Source of the DNA: Microbacteriaceae bacterium
Lineage (GTDB): Bacteria > Actinomycetota > Actinomycetes > Actinomycetales > Microbacteriaceae
Direction of reading: 5' to 3'
Assembly: GCA_023254555.1 (NCBI GenBank)
Contig: JALRLI010000003.1
Coordinates: 1 to 35,374 of the forward strand
Length of the DNA stretch: 35,374 bases
Both the position numbers and the translations under genes were made by a program. The notes under the pieces were generated by a model. The model saw only the letters and a program-made list of their open reading frames with translations, ran no database searches and was not told where the DNA came from. This document shows, piece after piece, positions 28,392 through 35,374 of the stretch. How positions within the stretch are numbered: position 1 is the stretch's first letter; each line of letters opens with the position of its first letter.

Positions 28392-29777
28392 ATGGGTAAC
28401 GAAACCAAACAAATCCTGATCGATGATGCTCGTCGAGCAGGCGAGCGAGTTGGTCTCACCTCTGATGAGATCATCATCAATGGAGGAAAGCCGCTCCACG
28501 GTCGCATCGAAGTGCGCGGTGCAAAAAACCTCGCGACAAAGGCCATGGTCGCCGCGCTTCTCGGAACGAAACCGAGCGTTCTGCGGAACGTGCCCAACAT
28601 TTCTGATGTTCGGGTGGTGGCAGGTCTGCTGGCGCTTCACGGAGTGCAAATCACAAAGGGCGAAGAGCCTGGTGAATTCTTGCTCGATCCCAGCAATGTG
28701 GAGTCAGCCCACATGGCCGATATTGATGCGCACGCGGGAAGTTCGCGCATTCCAATTCTTTTTTGCGGGCCTTTGTTGCATCGACTCGGCGAGGCGTTCA
28801 TCCCTGACTTAGGTGGTTGTCGAATCGGTGACCGCCCGATTGACTTTCATCTCGACGCGCTGCGCGAGTTTGGTGCTGTCATCGTGAAAGAGCCGAGAGG
28901 CATTAGCTTGACCGCGCCACACGGCCTCAAGGGAGCAAACATTGAGTTGCCCTACCCGAGTGTGGGTGCGACAGAGCAGGTGTTGCTCACAGCAGTTCTC
29001 GCTGAGGGTCAAACTGAACTCAAAAACGCGGCGATTGAGCCTGAAATTATCGACCTCATCTGCATCCTGCAGAAAATGGGCGCGATTATCAACGTAGAAC
29101 CGAACAGGGTCATTTTCATCGAAGGCGTCGAAGAACTCGGTGGGTACAAGCACCGTGCAATCTTCGACCGTAACGAGGCAGCCAGTTGGGCAGCTGCCGC
29201 TCTTGCAACCGAGGGCGATGTCTTTGTAGGCGGAGCCAAACAAGAAGAGATGATGACCTTTCTGAATGTGTTCCGCAAAGTTGGTGGCGCATTTGAGGTT
29301 GAAGACGACGGTATCCGCTTTTACCACCCCGGTGGCGAGTTGGTGCCGGTCACAATCGAGACGGATGTGCATCCTGGATTCATGACCGACTGGCAGCAAC
29401 CACTCGTGGTTGCCCTTACCAAAGCAAATGGTGTTTCTACCATTCATGAAACCGTGTACGAGAACCGCTTCGGATTCACCGATGCCCTCAACAAAATGGG
29501 TGCGAACATTGTCGTTCACAAAGATGGACTTCACGATTACACACGTCGCGTCGCTCGACGAGACTTCGAGCAAGCTGCCGTCATCACTGGGCCAACACCG
29601 CTCGTAGGAGCTGAAATTGAAGTGCCTGACCTTCGTGGCGGATTCAGCCACCTCATTGCGGCGCTCACGGCCAAGGGTCAGAGCAAAGTTACAAATGTGG
29701 GCATCATTTCCCGGGGCTACGAAGATTTCATCGGGAAGCTGACACAGCTCGGTGCGGATTTCATCTTTGAAGCCTAA
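28392..29777 (+). CDS. murA: UDP-N-acetylglucosamine 1-carboxyvinyltransferase
   Basis: INGGKPLHGRIEVRGAKNLATKAMVAALL; conserved Cys in GGCRIGDRPIDFHL. Confidence 0.96.
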   Translation: MGNETKQILIDDARRAGERVGLTSDEIIINGGKPLHGRIEVRGAKNLATKAMVAALLGTKPSVLRNVPNISDVRVVAGLLALHGVQITKGEEPGEFLLDPSNVESAHMADIDAHAGSSRIPILFCGPLLHRLGEAFIPDLGGCRIGDRPIDFHLDALREFGAVIVKEPRGISLTAPHGLKGANIELPYPSVGATEQVLLTAVLAEGQTELKNAAIEPEIIDLICILQKMGAIINVEPNRVIFIEGVEELGGYKHRAIFDRNEAASWAAAALATEGDVFVGGAKQEEMMTFLNVFRKVGGAFEVEDDGIRFYHPGGELVPVTIETDVHPGFMTDWQQPLVVALTKANGVSTIHETVYENRFGFTDALNKMGANIVVHKDGLHDYTRRVARRDFEQAAVITGPTPLVGAEIEVPDLRGGFSHLIAALTAKGQSKVTNVGIISRGYEDFIGKLTQLGADFIFEA

Positions 29778-29817
29778 GATTCCCGAAACGCACAGCCCAG
29801 TAGGGGATAATCAACGA

Positions 29818-30591
29818 GTGGCTACTACCGAAAAACGTCGAAGCATCTGGACCCCCGAAAAGCGCCGCCCATCCTTCTTCTGGTTTCTTGCTGCACTCGT
29901 TCTTCCGCTGTGGTCAGCAATGGTCGGGTACCGATTCACCCCGAGTAGTGCACTGCCTGCCACAGGGCCATTCATCCTTGCGCCAAACCACTACAGCGAA
30001 ATAGACCCAATTGCTATGGGTGTGGCTGCTTGGCGGCTCGGCCGACAGCCGAGGTTCATGGCAAAATCAAGCCTCTTCAAAGTGCCATTCCTCGGTTGGT
30101 TGCTCAGGGCCTCCGGCCAGATTCCGGTTGAGAGATCTGGCTCACCCAGAGGGGCTGGGAGCGACAACCCTATGGGGGCCGCCTCTGTGCTGATAGAGAA
30201 AGGCAGAGGGGTCATCGTCTACCCAGAGGGCTCGCTCACTCGTGATCCCAATCTGTGGCCAATGCGCGGCAAGACTGGGGCAGTTCGACTTGCGCTCGAG
30301 TCGGGTATCCCGCTCTACCCAGCGGCACATTGGGGAACGCAACTCTTGATGCCGAGATACGGCAAAGCAATTCATCCATTCCCGCGCAAACTCATCAATG
30401 TCTCAGTCGGGAAACCTCTCGACCTGAGCGAATTCAAGGGGTTGCCGATCGACCAAAAAACGGTCACCGCGGCCACGAAGAAACTGATGGATGCAATCGC
30501 CAAACTTCTTGCAGAGCTTCGCGGTGAGCCCGCGCCAGCTGAGCGGTGGGATCCGTCCAAGCATGAGCAAACGTCGACGGGGCGTTTTTAA
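29818..30591 (+). CDS. 1-acyl-sn-glycerol-3-phosphate acyltransferase (PlsC-like)
   Basis: NHYSEIDP (HX4D-type NHxxxxD) and YPEGSLTRD motifs; GTG start 29818 preferred. Confidence 0.92.
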   Translation: MATTEKRRSIWTPEKRRPSFFWFLAALVLPLWSAMVGYRFTPSSALPATGPFILAPNHYSEIDPIAMGVAAWRLGRQPRFMAKSSLFKVPFLGWLLRASGQIPVERSGSPRGAGSDNPMGAASVLIEKGRGVIVYPEGSLTRDPNLWPMRGKTGAVRLALESGIPLYPAAHWGTQLLMPRYGKAIHPFPRKLINVSVGKPLDLSEFKGLPIDQKTVTAATKKLMDAIAKLLAELRGEPAPAERWDPSKHEQTSTGRF

Positions 30592-31698
30592 GTGTCGACG
30601 GCGGCCAACGCGAATGCGTTATCAGCCAATCGCGGCAGAAAAGTAGCTGTTATTGGTTCGGGTAGCTGGGGAACTACCTACGCAAAAATCCTTGCTGATG
30701 CGGGGTGTGATGTCACTGTCTGGGCGCGGCGAAGTGAAATTGCACACGAGATTAATGTCGCGAAAAGAAATTCTAAATACCTCAGCGGCATCAACCTCCC
30801 AAAGCGGCTCAAAGCGACAGACAACCTAGCCAGTGCAGTCAAGGGTGCAAGTCAGGTGTATCTTGCAGTGCCAGCTCAGAGTCTGCGCCAAAACCTGCAA
30901 TCGATTGAGCCACATTTGGCGAAGAAAGCTATTCTGATTAGCCTGATGAAAGGTGTCGAACGTGACACCATGATGCGCATGTCTGAAGTGATTCGCGACA
31001 CCCTAGACATCGAAGAGCACCGGATTGCCGTGGTGTCGGGCCCCAATATCGCCCTTGAAATCGCCAAAGAAGAGCCAACAGCAGCGGTGGCTTCTTGTGT
31101 CGACCTAGAAACTGCGCAAGAGGTCGCTATGGCCTCGTCTGCTCCGTACTTCAGAACCTTCGTGAACACTGACGTTCCGGGAACAGAGTTCGGCGGTGTG
31201 CTCAAGAACCTCATTGCGCTAGCCATCGGAATTGTCGACGGGGTGGGCTACGGAGAGAACACCAAAGCTTCGATTATCACTCGAGGCTTGGTTGAAATGA
31301 CTGATTTTGCGGTTGCCTACGGGGCAGATCCGGCAACCCTGCAGGGGCTCGCGGGACTTGGAGACCTCATCGCCACCTGCCAGTCTCCGCTGTCTCGTAA
31401 TAACACCGCTGGTCGCTTGATCGGTCAGGGATACACCAAAGAAGAGACAATCGAGCAGATGCAGCAGACCGCCGAGGGGGTTGCATCGGTGGCACCTGTT
31501 CTGGGGCTCGCTCGACTGCGTGAAGTCGAAATGCCAATTGTGCAACAGGTAGAGATGGTGCTGCAGGGGCAAATGTCACCAAAAGAGCTGGGGCCGCACT
31601 TGGCAACTGCTGATGACGTGCTGCCGCAGCCTGAGAATCCTCAGTCGGCAGTCAAACGCCCGTTTTGGCGCCAATGGTTCTCACGGGCTGGGGCGTGA
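30592..31698 (+). CDS. gpsA: Glycerol-3-phosphate dehydrogenase [NAD(P)+]
   Basis: VIGSGSWGTTYAKILADAG, SGPNIALEIAKEEPTA, GLAGLGDLIATCQSPLSRN. Confidence 0.96.
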   Translation: MSTAANANALSANRGRKVAVIGSGSWGTTYAKILADAGCDVTVWARRSEIAHEINVAKRNSKYLSGINLPKRLKATDNLASAVKGASQVYLAVPAQSLRQNLQSIEPHLAKKAILISLMKGVERDTMMRMSEVIRDTLDIEEHRIAVVSGPNIALEIAKEEPTAAVASCVDLETAQEVAMASSAPYFRTFVNTDVPGTEFGGVLKNLIALAIGIVDGVGYGENTKASIITRGLVEMTDFAVAYGADPATLQGLAGLGDLIATCQSPLSRNNTAGRLIGQGYTKEETIEQMQQTAEGVASVAPVLGLARLREVEMPIVQQVEMVLQGQMSPKELGPHLATADDVLPQPENPQSAVKRPFWRQWFSRAGA

Positions 31699-31700
31699 GC

Positions 31701-32789
31701 ATGACTCACAAACTTAACATCGTGTTGCTCTTTGGTGGGCGATCTTCCGAGCACGAAATCAGCTGTGTGACCGCAGCGGGAGTGCTCTCGGCTGTAGATT
31801 CTTCCCGGTTCAATGTCATTCCGGTCGGCCTGACGAAACAGGGTGTGGCGGTGCTGGCGGCTGACCAGATTGCATCATTCGCGCTGGACTCAGCAAACAT
31901 GCCTCACGTGAACGACAATGGCACTCGCATCCATTGGCCTGAATCACCGCAGAGCAAAGAGCTGCGCGTCACCTACGACGACGGCAGTACCGACTCCCTC
32001 GGAGAGATTGCGCTCGTCTTTCCCGTTTTACACGGCCCATTCGGCGAAGATGGCACCCTACAGGGAATGTTGGAAATGCTTGACATCCCCTATGTGGGGT
32101 CAGGTGTACTCGCTTCAGCGATCTGCATGGACAAGCACTACACAAAGGTTGTGTTGGCGAGTGCCGGACTCAGTGTTTCGGCATGGCGCACGCTCACAGC
32201 GGCCGATCATGCCCGTGATCCTCAGCTTTCAGCGGAGTATGCAGTCGAGCTCGGTCTGCCAGTGTTCGTGAAGCCATCGCGTGCGGGGTCGAGCGTTGGC
32301 GTCAGCAAGGTGAAAAGCCTGACAGAGCTGGATGCTGCCTTAGCTGAAGCGTTTGCATCGGACTCAGTCGTTCTGATTGAAGAATCTGTCGCTGGGCGCG
32401 AAGTCGAACTGGCTGTTCTTGGCGGGAGAGATGGTGTACCCAGGGTTTCAGGGGTTGCCGGCGAGATTGTTTTCACGGGCCGAGAATTTTATGACTACGA
32501 AGCGAAATACTTGGGTGCTTCAGGTATTGAGCTTGAGTGTCCAGCAAACATCGACGAAGCAAACCTTCGAATACTTCAGAATTCAGCAATTCGTGCGTTC
32601 GCGGCGGTGGGTTGTGCCGACCTGGCTCGGGTCGATTTCTTCCTGACCGAAAACGGAGCAGTCGTGAACGAAATCAACACGATGCCTGGGTTTACCCCGA
32701 TTTCGATGTTTCCTACCCTGTGGCAAGAATCGGGTATGAGTTATGAGAACCTCGTCTCTGAACTGATTACGCTAGCACTCGCAAAATAG
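31701..32789 (+). CDS. ddl: D-alanine--D-alanine ligase
   Basis: LLFGGRSSEHEISCVTA, VFPVLHGPFGEDGTLQGMLE, NEINTMPGFTPISMFPTLW. Confidence 0.96.
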   Translation: MTHKLNIVLLFGGRSSEHEISCVTAAGVLSAVDSSRFNVIPVGLTKQGVAVLAADQIASFALDSANMPHVNDNGTRIHWPESPQSKELRVTYDDGSTDSLGEIALVFPVLHGPFGEDGTLQGMLEMLDIPYVGSGVLASAICMDKHYTKVVLASAGLSVSAWRTLTAADHARDPQLSAEYAVELGLPVFVKPSRAGSSVGVSKVKSLTELDAALAEAFASDSVVLIEESVAGREVELAVLGGRDGVPRVSGVAGEIVFTGREFYDYEAKYLGASGIELECPANIDEANLRILQNSAIRAFAAVGCADLARVDFFLTENGAVVNEINTMPGFTPISMFPTLWQESGMSYENLVSELITLALAK

Positions 32790-32793
32790 TTGC

Positions 32794-33312
32794 CTACTGC
32801 GGAAGGGTGTAGGCATCGGCTTCACCCACGCATTGCCGTTCCTGAGGCAAATAGGACACTGCATTTGCCAAATCGACCAGCGCGTTCGTCCCGCTTACGG
32901 GAGGCTTTGCCGCCGAGTCGACTATCACTTCAACGGTGGGCACACGACCGTACGCCTCAAACCGATAGAGGGGAGCCTGAGACTCATCTCGGATCCAGTC
33001 GATCCCGTTCACGTTCACACACGGCAAGGTCGTCGGACCCATAGGCTCGATCCCACATCTCAGCAGGATGCTCGCTGGCTCACCCCAGGCGGCGGTCGCT
33101 TGAGCATTCGTTTCGCGCTTAAGTTGACCATCCACCGTGTTTGGAAGACGCACTGTTACCGCTGCACAATCTGGGCTATTAGCGTCGTCTGCGGGCTCCA
33201 TCGGCACCACGCCCGCGCAGCCGGTACCAAGGGCTGTCAAGCAGGCAACCACTGTGATCCCGAAAGAAAGCCGGCCTATTCTGCTGCCGGAGTTTGCTGA
33301 GAGAGAAGCCAC
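32794..33312 (-). CDS. DUF3515 family lipoprotein
   Basis: N-terminal signal with lipobox-like LGTGC; position between ddl and thiL typical of DUF3515 in actinobacteria. Confidence 0.8.
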   Translation of the reverse strand: MASLSANSGSRIGRLSFGITVVACLTALGTGCAGVVPMEPADDANSPDCAAVTVRLPNTVDGQLKRETNAQATAAWGEPASILLRCGIEPMGPTTLPCVNVNGIDWIRDESQAPLYRFEAYGRVPTVEVIVDSAAKPPVSGTNALVDLANAVSYLPQERQCVGEADAYTLPQ

Positions 33313-33334
33313 GACTAAAGGCTACCTTGATACC

Positions 33335-34381
33335 ATGAGCATTTCTGATTCAGTTGCCCCGCTTACGGTTTCCGAAGCGGGTGAGTCTGAAGTCTTGGCT
33401 CGTATTCTGAAGGCTCTCAGTCGTGAAACGACGTCTGGTGCTCAGCACGTACTCGTTGGCCCCGGCGATGATTCTGCGGTGCTTGCACTCGCCGGCGATT
33501 GCGTTGTCAGCAGTGATTCAATGGTTGACAAGCATGATTTTCGGTTGGACTGGTCAACCGGATTTGAACTCGGATGGAAGCTCGCAGCAACAAACCTGGC
33601 AGACGTGGCAGCGATGGGAGCGACCCCGCTCTCACTGACCGTATCGGTGCTGGCACCAGGCGAGCTTCCCGTTTCCGTGCTCGAAGAAGTCGCTTTGGGG
33701 CTCAGCACTGCGTGCGACACGTTAGCCCCCGGCTGCCAAGTCACGGGCGGAGACCTCGCTTCGGCCGCTCAGTTCTCTCTCGTTGCCACGGTCATCGGCG
33801 AAACGCGCGAACTCACACCCGTGCTTCGGTCTGGCGCCAGAGCGGGGGATACAGTTGCGTATGCCGGTGAATTAGGTGTTGCCGCCCGGGGTCTCAGCCT
33901 TTTATATGCAACAACAGATTCTCAGGATGCTCAGTCACGAGCCATCTCTGAGCTTTGGCTCTCACATCCCGATGAGATGGCCGCGCAACTGGCGCCGAGC
34001 CCGCCCATCTCTCTTGGCCCTTTGGCCGCGCGCGCTGGAGCAACCGCGATGATGGACGTGTCGGACTCGCTGAGCCTTGATGCCTCGAGGTTGGCGAAAG
34101 CCAGCAATGTTGACATCAACCTGCGGTCTGACGCGATTTTGAACTGCACGTCTCAAGAAGCCGAAACTGTATCGAAGCAAGCTCGAGCTGAAGCGCTGAG
34201 TTTCGCGCTCGGCGGCGGTGAAGATCATGGGTTTTTAGCAACGTTTCCACCCGGCGCCTCACTTCCAAAAGGATTTACGCCCATTGGCGACGCCGCACCC
34301 GGGGGAGGCGCACTGCGAGTTGACGGCGTTGTCTTCGAGCCGCGGGGATGGGATGCTCTCAAACATCGTTCAATCGTGTGA
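33335..34381 (+). CDS. thiL: Thiamine-monophosphate kinase
   Basis: GPGDDSAVLAL, DWSTGFELGWKLAATNLADVAAMGATPLSLTVSV, MDVSDSLSLDASRLA; start trimmed to ATG 33335. Confidence 0.93.
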   Translation: MSISDSVAPLTVSEAGESEVLARILKALSRETTSGAQHVLVGPGDDSAVLALAGDCVVSSDSMVDKHDFRLDWSTGFELGWKLAATNLADVAAMGATPLSLTVSVLAPGELPVSVLEEVALGLSTACDTLAPGCQVTGGDLASAAQFSLVATVIGETRELTPVLRSGARAGDTVAYAGELGVAARGLSLLYATTDSQDAQSRAISELWLSHPDEMAAQLAPSPPISLGPLAARAGATAMMDVSDSLSLDASRLAKASNVDINLRSDAILNCTSQEAETVSKQARAEALSFALGGGEDHGFLATFPPGASLPKGFTPIGDAAPGGGALRVDGVVFEPRGWDALKHRSIV

Positions 34382-34401
34382 CGAGCCCGGGTGCATCCGT
34401 A

Positions 34402-35374
34402 TCACACGTCATTGCGAATTCGAAGGGCCGCCCACAGTTCGGCTCGAGCATCCATCGTATTGAGGTCGCGGCCGAGAATCTGACTTACTCTGCCCATCCG
34501 AGTCTTCAGGGTGTGCCTGTGAACGCCCAGTGACTCAGCTGCCGGGGCGAATTGGCCGTTGTGTTGCAGCCAGACAGCCAGCGAGTTGACGAGCTGCTCG
34601 TTGTTGCGCTCATCCACGTCTGCAATCGGTGAAATCAGCGCATCGGCTCGTAACTTTGCCTCATCACTCTCTTCAATCACCGTCAAGATGCCCCGGTTCA
34701 GGCTGGAATCGAAAACGGTCGCGCCCTTCTTGCCCCGGATTGCAGCAGCTTCCGCCGCCAGCTCAGCTTGCTCGATAGCCAGAGTGAGGTGCTCGTAACT
34801 GTGAACAGAGCTGAGACCAGCATTGAGCTCTATGTTTGTGTTCGCGTGTACGAGCTGAGAATAGGATGCCACGGTGCCAGAGGTCGCACTCTCGATAATC
34901 ACCAACTCGTCCTCGCCGCTTCTCCCGCTGATCCGTGAACAGAAGCCGCGCCGGCTGAGTTCATGCTCAATACCGGCGATTTGCCCGGTAAACACCGCGA
35001 TTGAAATTGGTTCTTCGGGTAACGGCCCCAAACTCTCAGTCGCAATTCGATGGGCCAACTCGAACTGACCGGCGCGGAGCAGCTCAACAATCACCCTGCG
35101 CACCGATTCAATCGGACCGCTTGCAGCTCGTGCCTGCTCAAGCGCTGTACTTGCGAGTGCGATTGCGATTCCAATCACCGACTGAGCTGCATAGTCGAGC
35201 TGATCGTTGTCGGTCGTAGCGAGCACCCCCAATAAATTCGCACGGCGTCCGATGGTTTGTAGGGCGAATGTAGACCCTTCAGTTGAGAATAGTTTCGTTG
35301 CGCGAGTTTGTGATCTGACGAGTGAGGTGACCTGCTCCACGAGTGAATCTGTGGGTGAGATGCTCTGATGAGAT
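34402..35374 (-). CDS. PucR family transcriptional regulator (5' end beyond window)
   Basis: C-terminal PucR-type HTH (LAVWLQHNGQFAPAAESLGVHRHTLKTRMGRVSQILGRDL); frame stays open to the right edge. Confidence 0.8.
   Translation of the reverse strand, partial: SHQSISPTDSLVEQVTSLVRSQTRATKLFSTEGSTFALQTIGRRANLLGVLATTDNDQLDYAAQSVIGIAIALASTALEQARAASGPIESVRRVIVELLRAGQFELAHRIATESLGPLPEEPISIAVFTGQIAGIEHELSRRGFCSRISGRSGEDELVIIESATSGTVASYSQLVHANTNIELNAGLSSVHSYEHLTLAIEQAELAAEAAAIRGKKGATVFDSSLNRGILTVIEESDEAKLRADALISPIADVDERNNEQLVNSLAVWLQHNGQFAPAAESLGVHRHTLKTRMGRVSQILGRDLNTMDARAELWAALRIRNDV

Noticed and set aside
28809-29651. 280-aa minus-strand ORF
   Set aside because: Fully antisense to murA, no recognisable motifs.
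1-35374. CRISPR arrays, IS elements, prophage, toxin-antitoxin or biosynthetic clusters
   Set aside because: No tandem repeat-spacer pattern, transposase or integrase motif or hallmark genes found on either strand.

Overview
This 35.4 kb window looks like a densely packed chromosomal segment from an actinobacterium. The leuCD-murA-plsC-gpsA-ddl-DUF3515-thiL order and protein style suggest Microbacteriaceae, but that is an inference. Content is mostly housekeeping and transport: metallophosphoesterase, a membrane-protein cluster ending in an Nramp Mn transporter, a KimA-like K+ permease, SDR, cupin, DHA2 MFS efflux pump, enoyl-CoA hydratase, ion channel, heterodimeric ABC exporter, ald with a divergent Lrp/AsnC regulator, a solitary DNA methyltransferase, RraA, OYE-family flavin oxidoreductase with divergent photolyase, deoC, Ppx/GppA, tRNA-Gln(CTG), a DAG-kinase-like lipid kinase, tRNA-Glu(CTC), TerC, leuCD, murA, plsC, gpsA, ddl, DUF3515 lipoprotein, thiL and a PucR-type regulator cut by the right edge. 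I saw no mobile element, CRISPR array, phage or obvious defence island. The most interesting signals are regulatory: (i) many genes have a TANNNT -10-like hexamer exactly 6 nt before the start codon and no Shine-Dalgarno, which suggests leaderless transcripts; (ii) several divergent pairs have overlapping back-to-back -10 elements; (iii) a 12-codon uORF ends in a GTGA overlap with the start of the MFS pump; (iv) there is a CsoR-like operator at the left edge; (v) there are tandem palindromes at 22053-22081; (vi) palindromes lie between ald and its regulator; (vii) an orphan beta-type DNA methyltransferase sits among core genes. No clearly undescribed multi-gene system could be established from sequence alone.
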